From: Spirometra erinaceieuropaei
Taxonomy: Eukaryota > Platyhelminthes > Cestoda > Diphyllobothriidea > Diphyllobothriidae
DNA length: 64,000 nt
Direction: 5' to 3'
NCBI GenBank assembly: GCA_902702965.1
Contig: CACRXP010000032.1
Location: 544,541 to 608,540 of the forward strand
The notes under the pieces were generated by a model that was not told the DNA's origin, searched no databases, and saw nothing but the letters and a program-made list of their open reading frames with translations. Below, piece by piece: positions 47,935 through 59,268 of this stretch (positions are counted from its first letter, which is position 1; each line of letters starts with the position of its first letter). Position numbers and translations under genes: made by a program.

Positions 47935-50900
47935 CTAGTAGTAGACGGACAGTCACGAGATGGATGGGAGGTTAAGAGGACAACAATTGGGTCGTACACC
48001 GACTACTATTAGAGGTCCTACCTCCAGAGGGATGTAGATAGGCCAGTAAGTGCTAAGCTGCAGAAGGATATGGACAGCCCAAAATTCATTTTGGCCACCG
48101 CTCTAATCTGCAGGAAAGTATAGCTGCACCTTAACGGTGCGTTGCTTTGGATAAATAGAACCAACAGCCATTTCCGTGACAGTTCGTTAAGTCCCAGATG
48201 AGTGTGATGCATGTTGGTGTCTCAAATGAATGCAAGTTGATCAAAAGAGGAAGAGGCGTTCACCAGGAGTGGTTTATTGGAGGTCCGACGTTTCAAGTAG
48301 TTGATTCGTCTACCCATCTTCAGAGACTGGAAAGTCCTGCGCACAGCTCCCCTTATAAGATGCACTTTGTTCAATGCGTGACCCGCCAATGCCGTCTGTG
48401 TGGCTGCATCTAACCCGCATGTCACCGTGACCTTAATCGCCCCCGTCGGCCGCGGAGATGGCTGACGGCCCCGATTGTCCCGCGCCGTGACTGTCCCCCG
48501 TTAAAAAGGTTCGTAAAGTCAGACAGGGGGAGGCAAATTGATATGGCAGTTGACAAAGCAGTCGGTGGACATACAGGCTTCATGGACTTGCCTTGCTGTA
48601 TGAACACCGCCCCGGCCCACAATCTCAACGGCGTCAGAGTTGAAGATGTGTCCCATTTGTGCGGCATGGATTGCTACCTCCGACTTTGGGTCCAACCTTC
48701 GCAAGGCCAACTTATGCTCGTGGCTAGATCCCTCACGCCACTCGGAATAGGTGTTGCCCACAGGCCTGACTCAACAATCCGCCGACAAGTGATGCGCCAA
48801 AAGATCCGAGCCCTAAGCAGATGTTGGCCGTTGTCTACCGACTTCAAGGCAGCTGCGGAAGGTGCAACTACGTTAGGGAAACCGGCCGACGGCTGCAAAC
48901 GCGAATGCTCGTGCATAAGTTGGTTGTGCGAGGGTTGGATCCAAAGTCAGAGGTAGCAACCCATTTCGCGCACAAGGGACATATCTTCAACTTTGACGCC
49001 GTTGAGATTGTGGGCCGGGGCGGTGACCACACAGCAAGGCGAGCCCAAAAAGCCTGTATGTTCACCGACTGCTCTGTCGACCGCCACATCAATTCGCCTC
49101 CCCCGCGGCCGACGGGAGCGATTCAGGTCACGGTGACATGCGGGTTGGATGCAGCCACACAGGCAGCATTGGCGGGTCACGCATTGAACAAAGTGCACCT
49201 TATAAGGGGAGCTGTGCGCAGGACTTTCCAGTCTCTGAAGATGGGTAGACGAATCAACTACTCGAAACGTCGGACCCCCAATACACACATCCCGGTGAAC
49301 GCCTCTTCTTCTATTGATAGGCCACCTAGGAATCGCATTTTCACTACTATTGATGTGAATACAAGTTGTTATTCGCTGGTTCGCAAAACATATTTACACT
49401 ATAATTACTACTTATACAATGTTAGTAACACTAAAGGCTCTGATATTACCCCGAGCGTTCGAATTGTTGTTTACGAAATTACTAGCCAATCATCCAGGGC
49501 ATTGGTCCAGTAAGAAGCCTATAAGACCGCGTTGGCCCACCACAAAGCTTAGTAATCACCGTCTTGCATTTTTTGCACTTATGCGTTTATTAGAAGAGAT
49601 GGGATGGGGCGAGGTGAGCACATTTTGAACTGAATAAAAGCAACTAAACTGAGTTGTCAACTCTTTAATCACAACAAACTTGATGGATTTCCACGTAGAA
49701 TTAGCTCTCGCGTAGTAAAACTAGGCAAAGTGCAAAAAGCAACCCATGCGGCGGTATAAAACACATGCCAACGCCATCGCTTTGGGCATCAACAGCTAGG
49801 AAAAATTGCAATGAGCACAAGGATACGCATCAGATATTCTTAGGGAAGTGGCACAAACTGTAGGTGTCGGCAGCTGAAGTCTCGATGCATCATCCTGAGT
49901 AAAAATTATAATCCAGAATTTGGGGCAACTGAAACGTGCATATCAGCTCATCTGGCCTATTTGCCTGACCTTCCACCAACAGGTTATTACTGATGACATT
50001 TGGAAAGCTTTTAACCGTGAGAGGACTGTCAGAAGGCGCTGATACTGGAACGACGGTCTGGAAGTGCAATCTGCGAGGAAACCGTCAACCAACTTCCCCA
50101 AGTGGACATCAATGACAACATTGATCGTCCGACTTCGATGTCGAAGATAGTAAGGGCTGAGTAACTGCTATCCCACACGACTCACGGGACACAGAGGCCG
50201 ACATTTACAAGTACGCCGACGTACAACTTATGAGAAAGTGTACTTCACTGGTACACAGGGGATTTGAAGACAAGGGCAAACGCCAAAGCGAGGGAAAGCG
50301 CCAAACTCCTGGTAAACCGAAAAGTAAAATGTAAACCGAAATTCCGAGATAAGTTTTCGGGTCAAAAAGATTACTTGAGTAGGTGTTAAAAATTTGAAGC
50401 ATTTTGTCCCCGGTAAGAAGCTGAAGTAGGCAAAAAAGGCAGGATTAATTGGTACCAAAAGTACTATCAAACGACGGCTACGTTCCGCCATTGAAAGGAC
50501 ATACAATGCAGCCGAACTAGTATTATGCAGTCCTAATAAGCCACTTCCGATTCCACGGGCAAAGGATGCCCTTCCAATGCACGCCACTTCAAATTGTGTT
50601 TATGAACTCACATGCACTTGCGGATGCAAGTACATTGGGCGCACGCAAAGGCGTTTGGCAGCCAGGTCTATTGAGCACCTGCCTAGATGGCTCTTAAGAC
50701 AAGAAAAGAAAACCCCGCGTTCTTCCATTACGAAACAGCTGCTTGATAGTGGTCACTCCATCGACCCCAAAACTTCCTTCTGAGTACTTGTTCGGGCACG
50801 AACAACTCGGACATTGCGTTACCTGGAGGTGGCCTATATACGACGAGTGAAACCAGATCTTTGTGAACAGTTGTAACACGTGGTTAACCTAACATTCCCG

Positions 50901-53900
50901 TTGTGCCTTACGGGCTCTCTCTCTCGAGCCCAACCAGCAGCCGCAAGGCGGCGCATGATATAGGCAGAATGGTATTACCGACAAAGACGAGCGAGACTGA
51001 AATGGCCGTTTCTGGCTTATTAGCCGTCGTCAGCCAGTCATACCCAACTCCAAAGTGTGGAACACCCAAGGCTCGAACTCGCAACCTGTTAGTTAGAAGT
51101 CCACGCCTCTAACCACTGGGCCAGGAGCCCGTTGTCCTGTCGGTTTCGATCGGAAATATACAATGGTAGGGAGCGCTCACCGATAGTTCTTACGGAACCC
51201 ACTCGTTCCGTTGTGCCTTACGGGCACAGTTACTTCGAGATGCCGGCCTTAGAACGAACTCCATACCGATCGCCTGCAAAAACTACACTCTGCAAAAGTG
51301 ACTACTGAATTAGTATGGAATTTTCCCCTTGATTTTAGATGTCCTTATAAATTCAGATATATCTCATAGAAAACGCGCGTAAAAATACCCATTGTTTTAC
51401 TCATTTGGAAGAAAATCACGTCTTCTTCAACATTCGTGTTTGAAAGAAGGGCATAATTCGGTTTTAAAAAAATTCCCAATTCCCAAATAATTCCGAACAC
51501 GAATTGCCGTTACACCTGCATTCAGGGTTTCAAATCTACGAGCCGTATATTTTCCGCGTAAGGAAAACCATACATTTCTCTACGGTATTAACATAAGATC
51601 ATATGGGGGTTCATAAAATTTAGCAGTGAATTTGAGCCTTATTGTTGATTTTACAAGCCACAGTGGTAAATGAAGAGACACGATGTTTTATGAACGGGCT
51701 TAAAACGGTCACGGTCTTAAAAAAATCTCTTAATCAGAAACTTTTTTAAAACTGAACTATACCCTTCCTTCAATTATAAAATGTGAAAGTGTAATTTTCT
51801 ACCAAATCAACAAAATAATGCGCACTTTTGTCCAAATTATCCCGTCAGCTGGCAACCTTCCAAGCCACGGCTTTTACCGCATCGTGATAGCTTCAAACGC
51901 GTCAGATTGTTTATATAGTGAGGAGGAAAGTGCGCTGAGTCGTCGACCTTACTCTCCCTTCCCATTTCCAGGTCCCAGCCGGTCAATTGACTGGTGAAGG
52001 AAATGGGTGCGGTGGCTGGCATAGTCTAGTGATCTTGTCTGCGCGCGCCGAATGCACGACCTGCCCCCCCCCCCCCAAACACAAGCACCAGGATTTCACC
52101 CAACGAGGGTTGAGCGGCGTAACTCTCACATGCGTGAAAGAATCGAAGGTCACGTTGAGAAGGAGCCGTTTCAGCCTGGCTCCCCATTGAGAACACTTCT
52201 ACTGCCGGCCAGTCTATCAGCACCGCTATCGGTCCTCCCACCAGCAATGGGGACTCCGCTGAAGTTCGTCCTCGTCGCACATTCGGCGAATAAGTGCCTA
52301 AAAACAAACACGCCCCACACCCACACTGTCTCAGGGCATTCTGACACGGCATAGGACTACTCTAGCGTACGCGCATACATGAAAATCTCCAGTAAGGCAA
52401 CATAGTCTCGACCCCATCACAACACTTCGCCTTACCTGAACAAGCTCACTTAGGTCACGCTTGTGACCCTACTCGGTCACAAGCGCATGCACAGCAACCA
52501 TCGACAGCGTGCCACACAGCATTCAAATAAAGTGCACGTGGGACAATCTACCCCCTGCGCACCCACCCACCGTCGCCCGTTTTGCCACCCAGAGCACGGT
52601 CAGGTAGATGCAGAAGAAGTCTGCTTCACCGCGAACAATTTCACGCGCACTCCGTGGGCCAGCGGTAGACCTCATCGTCGGCGACGGTGGGACTATTGCC
52701 AAATCGGCTCGAAAAGGAGGAAACAAGAGGTAATTTCAGCTGCCCATCCGTGACTTTTTGGCGGCCAGCCATCATGACCGGTCTGGCACCATTGTTCAAG
52801 ACCTCGCTGCCGTTCCAGATGCGCCGACCTGAAGTCACGCGACCGACTGCTCTCGGGCACACCTGCGTCCGCACAGCCTCAGCTTCCCATGCGGCCACTG
52901 GAACGCACCTGCCTCTCTGCGACCACAACCCAAGCCACTGGGACACCACCCCTCGGCAAATGCAACACACACACTGACTGGCCACCACTTGAGCTTGGCC
53001 CACGAGCCTACAAAAGCGGCTGCCACCACTATCTCAGAGACTCTCAGGCATGACTGGACACAGTCAACACCAGCCCTGGCTTTGCCAGTGGCCACTGCCG
53101 CCTGAGAGGACAACTCCGGGTTCTGTGCACAATAAATCCCTCAGTCTCCCTACAACTTGGGACCTGACCCCAAGATGGTAGCGCACAGACGGGGACACAC
53201 TCACACCGCTTGGTCACAACAACTTCCCTGTCATGAGAGGACTCGGCACCAAACAGACAACAGATTCAGAGCCATCACAGTACACAGGTGGAGTCGTTAG
53301 GACTCCTGCCAAAAGGGGCCAAAACAAACTGCAGTGACCTGGCCAAAAGACAACAGCAAGTCCAGTACCCACGCGATCAGTTTGCACAACATTGGCAAAC
53401 CGTTGCTTCTGCACTCGCCGCGGGGGACAAAGCAAAGAGACCAATAAATGCCTCAACACTGCCTATCACAAGTCCGAAATGTCTCCGAGATCACAAAACG
53501 CATTGCCAGAGTCCGAGGTCGGTATCGTCCCGAGGTCAACGTGCGCAGGGATCATGCAGATCGACAGCTAAGCAAACACAGGTGGGCATTATTTATCACA
53601 GATCATACTGCAGTTGCCCTACCAGGTGAAAGAAGGCTGGATTCACCGGTACACGAGCACGAAGTGGCGGCGAGTAGGGAGGGACTTGATGGCCTTGAGA
53701 GCAAACTATGGATAACGAGAGCCGACGGAGCTGGCGGTCTAGACCACCGACAACCCTATAAACAGCCAGGCCGTCGAGGCCAGCTGGAACTTAACGCGTG
53801 GAAGGAAAGCATCACGGCGTAGAGCGCGCGGGCCAGTCAGTCAATCAACGTGTCCGCAGTCGTATGCAAACCGTCGACGAGGGGCCTAACGTCTGGGGTT

Positions 53901-56900
53901 TTTTTTAGAGGCCGGCTGATCAGGACACGCCAGTTTGAAAACGACGTTTGCGCGCCCTGGACGGAGGGGGATTAGGAAGTTCACGTATCTGCAGTGACTG
54001 ACACAGTAAAACTACTCTCAACCGCTCCCGTCTGTCTTCTGTGATGCAGAAAATGCCAATTCAACTCCCATCTAACGCGCGTCCCAAGGTCAGGCGACGT
54101 GACCCAGCTTTTGGACGAGGGGGTGTGTGGTTGATAGGCCATGAGAGGCAATATAGCCGCGTCCTTTTAACTATGCGTTTGTTTTTAAGCAGTCGCTGAT
54201 CTTGGGCTCGCCTGTGCTGTTCCCGAGTGGGTCCAATAAATACCGACTGGAGTTGAGATTTCAACTCCGATATGCCACTATGGATCCATACCGGTTGGCA
54301 CAATTGCAAGTATCAAAAGTAATGTGAGATGGGAGTACCCCAATATAGACTTAAATCCTGCCGAAACTCTGAGTGCTGTGAGACTGCAAGCTCCTAAAAT
54401 ACCTTTTTGTGAGAGCAGTTGTTAATAATGAAGCCAGTGAATTAACTAGCGGCTGAAAAGTGATACGTAAGACAACCTCGGTTCGCGTCAACACCTTGGT
54501 GGTAACAACTTCGGACCAGTTTAGACTAAAGACTAATCGGACGCGAAATGAAATGGCTGCAGTGGTAGGAAGGCGTTTTGTTTTAGTGAACTAAAAACGC
54601 CTATAAACTCTAATAAACAATTAAAGTCAAGTTGTACCCTTACGGCTAATTTGTTTTTTTCTCATTTGACTAGCGTAGATAGACAATTGCCACTAATTGT
54701 ATATGTCTGAGGATAGGCCGGTGTACATTCTGCATTGGCGATCCTGAAGTAATTGTGCATACCAGCCTATCTTTTGATGCATACGATTAATGTCCACAGG
54801 TTAGTTACTTCAGTCAGATGAGAAGGAAGAGATTAGCCACGAGGAGGTAATTAGTGGCACTTGCCTTTATCATTTGGGGTCGTATTTCAAGCGACTGTGG
54901 CTGGCTAGTCGGCATCTAGGTCGTTAACCGTCACGGTTCCATCACCGTTGTTGATTTGTGGGGTAACAATTACTCGGCAATCTGGCTTACTGCCACCGGA
55001 ACTGTTGGTCTCCCGCGTTCTCCTAGCGTGCCTCACCGCCTTGCCTACGCAAAGTCTCAGCTCAGAATGCAAAGGCGGGCGATCATTGCGATTGTCAATT
55101 GACTGCAGGCCAGAAACCATGGCTCACGCGGTAATCACGTCTTGTGAGAACTGCGGTCTCGTTAAACTCGAAGGTGTGGCCGAGTCATGCCGAATGAACT
55201 ACGACCTGAGAGTTAGTTTCGCTCCTCCAAACTACTGCTGCATGTTCGGGCATTCGCGTCCGGGGTAATCTCCCAGTTCCTCCGAAGTAGTTGCTTTATC
55301 CGCAACTGTACTAGACCTGGTAAACAATTCCAAACGTCTCCTGTCTTAGCAGAGGGTCCTTCGGTCTCCATTGGTGGCACCTGATAGTCGCCTCCGGTCT
55401 GTGAGCAGCCCCAACTCCAAGTAGTGTGAGGGGGCGGCCCGTTATGGGAGTCGGGGTTTGGAGGGTAGCCAACTGACGGGCTAACTCTTTTCTACCGAAA
55501 ACTGGGGATCAGGTCGCAGTGGCTCCTTAATATGACCTAAATAACACTCTCACTCGATGCGAATTCCGAGACCCCTCGTCCCCCACCGCGTTAAGGACTG
55601 ATTACTGTGCGTTTAATAGAAAGTACGCATGTGATATGCGTAGGCGCGGCTTCAGCTTCGTCAGACATTGCATCCATACCCATCACCAGCAGCCCTAAAT
55701 TTGTCTTGCGGTCACGGTGATTGCGTTTGATCCAAGTACCTTAAGAGCAAGGTGATGTCGACGTAATCAAGATCTGAGCTTCTATTGGCAAGATCTGAGC
55801 GTTGATCACTCTACACTAAATCACTAAAAACACTAAAACACTAAGTCACGGTCCCCGCTGCGGGGCACACGGTGGACATCGTCGGCAAAGACAGTCGAAC
55901 TGTACTACCTAAATGCTTGTGGACGACATGTCAAGTGGCCTCACTTGAAGCGGCTGGCGATAGCAAATAAGGCAGAAGTTAGCATTCCAGTGTTCCTTGC
56001 CAAATAGATGTCATTATAAAAAAGAATGCTGTCGCTTGTGGCGGAAAGACGGCTAAAAATGGATGCTTACCTGGGTAAGACCTGTAGGCACCTGGCGAAT
56101 TGTCGAGAATAAAAATAGAGGATAGATCTGGGGAGATGAGGGAGAGGTTTTTGGAATAACTGCCGCTCTCGTAGATGCAATGCTGCCGGTAGTAGCGGCG
56201 CTGGAGGATGTGGCGTCCGTTGTCAAGGTGGTCCGCTACGCCCGCCCCGTAGATCTCCAGGCTGGCAGTAAAGACAACCAGTTCGTACCACTGGCTTATC
56301 TAGGTGTGTGAGATTGGAGTGAAAACAGGTTAACAGTAAATTAACAGAACGGAAGCAGCTGTGACCAGCCGCTCTAAGATTGGTTCTCAATGAAGAGTCC
56401 CCTGCGTCTAGTATCGATTTTTTCGCTAGGCGGTAGGGGAGAGAATTCAGTGAAGCGGCGGGCGGACACCGGCCGAAATGCCCTTATTACTTTTTAACAA
56501 TGGTGCAGTTGAAATGTTGCCATAGAGACCCATCTGAGGATCCGTCAGGCTTATGACCTTGAAGTAGGGCCTCAGTGAGCTAAATATTGCAAAAAAGGGT
56601 ATTTTCTTTTTTGAAAGCAGAAGGACAAGTCAGACGTCACGATTACTAGAAGTTGGGAACTTAAGTCCCCTCCCTCCGCACACGGAGAATTTTGCAATGG
56701 ATTGGAGGCGAAGATATAAACTCTTAACATGACGCTCCCACACGGAGTACAAGGATAAAGTGAAGTCGAAGAATTTTATGCAGCTCACTACAGTGATAGT
56801 GCGGGAGTGAGGTAGGGGGGGGGAGGCAGTAATTTATTCGTCATAATCAACGACCACCTTAGTCAAATCATGCTGGTGGTTGGGTGATGATTGGAGTGTT

Positions 56901-59268
56901 CTGTCGGGAGGTGTTATAGTGTATTTCATCACAGCAGCCAGGGGTTGGAGTGCAGCTGTTTCTGCCCGGCAAGAAACCGTTACTACGGGTGGTCGAAGTC
57001 TATGTGGACGTCTGTCACGGAGAGGAGGGGGGGAGTGAGATGGTGTCAGCTGCGAGGACAACTGACCAGGAAGTAACTTACACACTAGGTAAAATATGGT
57101 GAGCAAAATTTGGGCAGCCTCGGTCTCGAATTCTCATTTACCCAGCATAGTTCAGTGGTAGTTGACCTGAAATCATTTTTGTCGCATACGCGGTCCGCAT
57201 CACGGCTCCCTGAACAAAGCAAATAAGACAATAACTTTGCAGGATGTAGACGTCCTGACAAACCTTAGTTTGGCTGCTGATGCATGATCGCTGTCCTAAG
57301 AACAGCCTTGTTGATCTATATGTGAAGGCTCCGTATAAGGCGGGATCGGAAAGCATACGACTAAAGCCTCATCAGGGAAAATAGGAGCATGTTTCCGGAG
57401 AAAACTTTTGAGAAACCTGACAACCTTGGAGCGGAAACCGGCCTCATTGTCTCGCGTGGTGCAGCTAACTCGTCAACCTCTTTTCATCATGGGCTACGGG
57501 GCGGGAGGAACCCAGTTTTGAAAAAACGATTCGACTTTTAGTTTAGCCGTGGGCTGTCTGGTGCGTCCGGAGGTGGCAGACAGCGAAAAAGCCATAAGCA
57601 GAACGGGCTAGCTCCCTAGTCTGACGAACATGCAGTCTTAGACCAGAGGCGGCAGGACAACCAGGGCGCGGAGACACAAGGAATGTACAGCCGCTTTGTT
57701 TCAGCGCCCGAACACGCGCACACTGCCGCAAGATCACTCATCCCCACTGCGGACGCCTCAGCTTCAAAGCTCCGTCGCCGCATTCCAGACGTGTCGAATT
57801 ATCAGACAGGCAGGCTTGACAGTCCGACAACCCGTTATGAACAATGCCAAAGCTGGCAAGTGCGCGTATCCAGACAGTCACAGCATCCATAACTCCGACA
57901 AATCCACATACGTGCACTTGGGTACACGAGTGATCAGGCTAAGGCTTAGCTCATGCGTAGTCGTAGTGGGACGTAACTGCCCAGCTATGGTAGACGATGA
58001 AGTCCATAAGCTACTAAACAGTTCTTGAATCAAGCCCCAAAAACGGGCAAGGTAAAGACGAAACCGACAATCGAATCACTCAGCACGTGTGGCCTCCGTC
58101 CGACTGGGAACTAAAAAACTGGGCTCAAGCGCCGTCTACGACTTTTACGGATGTTGTGCTAACTGGCTCAACTTTTCTCTGGAGTGCAACATTAGTCAGC
58201 TGGAACTAAACAAGATCATTCGTGCCGCGAAGAGCTGACTGAAAGATGTCAACAGTTCAAATATAAAACATGCACATAAACGCACTTCATAATGTTCTGA
58301 GCAAGTCAAATGACGAAGTTCAAGAATCCCCGTACTTAGGCGAAGCTGTGAGCAAAGCAACTTTATGCAGAAAGATATGAGTAAGCTGCCTGACTTACAA
58401 TGTCTAAGAAGTAATCCACATGGGGGCGCTTGTGAACAGAAAAACGCACTGGGTGATGATCTATGTCGACTTTGAGCACAAAATCAGGCGGCGTTCCGGG
58501 CCTTACAGTTGTGCGCACCATCCCATCGAGGACGGAATGAATGAGTGTTTCATCCAGGTCTATGACCATGATCTTGCGGCGGCGCAAACCTGTAAAGGAA
58601 AATAGTTCATTGAGAGGCAAGTCAAGAAGATGGCAATAAACACACTAGAAAGTGGAAAACGCAACAACTTTGACGCTAAAATCATTTGGTTGGCAACTGA
58701 AGGCAAAACCTATTTCGGGTCGTCATGACCGCTTCACCAGATTCCGAAGGACGAGGATTTCGAATTGCACGCCAAACGCGTGCGGATGACCTAAGAGTTA
58801 GATAGATCCGACATCACCAGATAAGTAACCACCACCCTTACACAATCACCAAGGTTTTCGTTGTTCTATGGTAGTAATTAACAGCACCAGGTGAAACAGT
58901 GTGGAGAAAGCGGTATGAGTTTAAGTTTCGTTAAATTAAGGAAGCATGACAATCTTAAGAGCTTTCTGGTAGAAAAGTCGATTTCGAAATAAGTCGTGTC
59001 GATGTTCTAACTGTTTAACCATGCCAGACATATCCACTAGTAAAAAGCAGGTCTAGGCAAAGGTATGCTTTTAAAAAGACGGCAAAAATAAACTCACACA
59101 ACTGTAGTTTCGAAATGGGAGATAGAGGAACCACGGTGTAACGGACACTTTGATGTTGCAAAACCTACAGCTAGCTTGAATAGACAGGAGTACCGTTTTC
59201 GTATGCTTTCGAAAGGTGTAAGAACAGAGGCTCCATAGGTAGGCGATGAACATTGAAATCAGTCGCAT
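47783..59268 (-). CDS. CTDNEP1: CTD nuclear envelope phosphatase 1 (dullard), 5 exons
   Basis: This serine/threonine phosphatase of the HAD/FCP1 family sits in the nuclear envelope/ER membrane and, by family, dephosphorylates lipin. Exons in gene order: 59268-59186, 59147-59098, 58589-58399, 56299-56071, 47934-47783. They total 705 nt, or 234 residues plus stop, close to the 244 of mammals, with all phases matching. Residues 4-19 form a hydrophobic N-terminal membrane segment. [12 protein letters not shown] lies at 29-40. The catalytic DLDET is at 55-59. [11 protein letters not shown], then VVFTAS (HAD motif II), SYSKNLS (motif III lysine) and ILDNSPGAY (motif IV) follow in order. The C-terminus is [15 protein letters not shown] plus a short tail. 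No break seen. Introns 1 and 2 are 38 and 508 bp; intron 4 is 8.1 kb and repeat-filled. AK7 is transcribed toward it. Confidence 0.95.
48287..48323 (-). ncRNA. hammerhead ribozyme motif, PLE 4 left arm
   Basis: On the - strand: CTGAAGA (N7 is A, allowed in CUGANGA), stem II GGGTAG/CTACTT with a longer loop ACGAATCAA, then GAAACGTC. Confidence 0.65.
48821..49513 (+). pseudogene. GIY-YIG endonuclease fragment of PLE 4
   Basis: A 230-codon open frame covering the GIY-YIG-like core ([26 protein letters not shown]) and running on through the right arm and past the element's end. The YIG strand reads YVR, so the glycine is lost. No RT is attached. Confidence 0.75.
49235..49271 (+). ncRNA. hammerhead ribozyme motif, PLE 4 right arm
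   Basis: CTGAAGA, stem II GGGTAG/CTACTC, loop ACGAATCAA, then GAAACGTC. Intact core, in + orientation, mirror image of the left-arm motif. Confidence 0.68.
49515..50459. other. part of CTDNEP1 intron 4, nothing recognised
   Basis: 0.95 kb between PLE 4 and the next GIY-YIG fragment. It may be the decayed upstream part of that next element; no RT motif could be identified. Confidence 0.4.
50490..50880 (+). pseudogene. GIY-YIG endonuclease fragment of a different PLE family
   Basis: [20 protein letters not shown] and [16 protein letters not shown], then [15 protein letters not shown], a stop at 50783, and in the same frame [21 protein letters not shown]. The GIY strand (CVY), intact YIG, Cys pair, arginine, EH and glutamate-containing helix are all present. 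The sequence is clearly distinct from PLEs 1-4, and no hammerhead motif is next to it. One in-frame stop. Confidence 0.85.
50895..51240 (-). mobile_element. tRNA-derived SINE copy 3
   Basis: The best-kept tRNA-like head, read on the - strand: GGGCTCCTGGCCCAGTGGTT (A box), GGACTTCTAACTAAC (arm with TCT anticodon position) and GCGAGTTCGAGCC (B box). Both ends carry the same CGTTGTGCCTTACGGG text in direct orientation, as if units were joined head to tail. Confidence 0.8.
51241..51835. mobile_element. partial copy of the foldback element
   Basis: Matches the interior of 25259-26195: AGTTACTTCGAGATGCCGGC, a CTACACTCTGCAAAAGTG block, CAAATAATTCCGAACACG, ATATTTTCCGCGTA and the GTGTAATTTTCTACC end. 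The outermost arms are missing. Confidence 0.75.
51838..52190 (+). repeat. dispersed repeat family R, copy 4
   Basis: Runs parallel to 33830-34160 (CCGTCAGCTGGCAACCTTCC, GGAAAGTGCGCTGAGTCGTC, CACCAGGATTTCACCCAACG). Contains a 14-C run at 52063-52076. Confidence 0.82.
52191..53440. other. part of CTDNEP1 intron 4, unassigned
   Basis: GC-richer non-coding DNA. An AATAAA at 53131-53136 in + orientation follows a CA-rich stretch and could be the end of an old retroelement, but I find no partner copy in the window. Confidence 0.4.
53440..53822 (+). pseudogene. decayed GIY-YIG fragment of a PLE
   Basis: [20 protein letters not shown] matches the GRRLxTRxHEHxLAxxR block of the GIY-YIG cores of the PLEs here. 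The end [13 protein letters not shown] matches the EFLEAWxS..SIN block with the catalytic glutamate. The GIY strand itself is degraded. Confidence 0.6.
54900..55400 (-). pseudogene. GIY-YIG C-terminal fragment related to PLE 1
   Basis: - strand text [19 protein letters not shown] and [10 protein letters not shown] parallels RNDFPPPYSVLRCCLSRII and RATNSSGDS of PLE 1 (30931-31467). The DNA further upstream (55120-55340) also runs parallel to 31080-31340. Multiple stops. Confidence 0.75.
55430..55905. repeat. fragments of families R and S
   Basis: An inverted family R fragment (AGGGTAGCCAACTGACGGG, GTGGCTCCTTAATATGACC) lies at about 55430-55560. A short family S fragment (CGGGGCACACGGTGGACATC) lies at 55859-55905. 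Confidence 0.55.
56071..56299 (-). CDS. CTDNEP1: CTDNEP1 exon 4 (residues 109-185)
   Basis: Encodes [18 protein letters not shown], then [28 protein letters not shown] and [14 protein letters not shown]. It carries HAD motifs II to IV. GTAAGC donor, phase 1. Confidence 0.96.
56834..57061 (-). other. possible alternative last exon of CTDNEP1
   Basis: After a CTGGTCAG acceptor, an open frame of 75 residues ([20 protein letters not shown] ... VVVDYDE, stop) begins in phase 0, the phase in which exon 3 ends. The stop overlaps AATAAA at 56833-56838 (- strand). Splicing to exon 3 would give a product without HAD motifs II-IV. It could equally be a chance open frame in intron 3. Confidence 0.25.
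57080..58398. other. part of CTDNEP1 intron 3, nothing recognised
   Basis: 1.3 kb without a recognised repeat or coding segment. The + strand frame at 57696-58028 has no recognisable domain. Confidence 0.4.
58399..58589 (-). CDS. CTDNEP1: CTDNEP1 exon 3, catalytic exon (residues 45-108)
   Basis: Follows a TTTACAG acceptor. Encodes [17 protein letters not shown] with both catalytic aspartates, then [16 protein letters not shown] and [21 protein letters not shown] donor, phase 0. Confidence 0.96.
59098..59147 (-). CDS. CTDNEP1: CTDNEP1 exon 2 (residues 28-45)
   Basis: A 50-nt exon encoding [16 protein letters not shown], matching VRYDILPLSPVSRNRL. GTGAGT donor in phase 1; the leftover T joins GT of exon 3. 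Confidence 0.88.
59186..59268 (-). CDS. CTDNEP1: CTDNEP1 exon 1 (residues 1-28)
   Basis: Starts at the ATG at 59268 ([19 protein letters not shown]), which resembles the AKLWSFFIYLLRR membrane segment of the vertebrate protein. The donor is a weak GTCTAT, chosen because it is the only nearby GT that keeps phase with exon 2. The resulting intron is 38 bp. Confidence 0.7.

Larger units (their letters stand above)
48240..49317. mobile_element. Penelope-like element 4, palindromic, second subfamily
   Basis: Arms 48240-48722 and 48912-49317 are inverted copies, both encoding [19 protein letters not shown] on opposite strands. The + strand core 48821-49100 has [31 protein letters not shown], and a histidine/valine-rich segment typical of GIY-YIG regions of Penelope-like proteins. 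Each arm carries a hammerhead motif of CTGAAGA type. The element lies in CTDNEP1 intron 4. The left arm has an extra segment (about 48440-48540) missing on the right. Confidence 0.85.

Noticed and set aside
52520..53140. Possible long terminal repeat ending with AATAAA near 53131
   Set aside because: No second copy, primer-binding site or gag-pol coding text was found in the window.
57683..58028. 110-codon + strand frame in CTDNEP1 intron 3
   Set aside because: No recognisable domain, low-complexity composition, no splice context.
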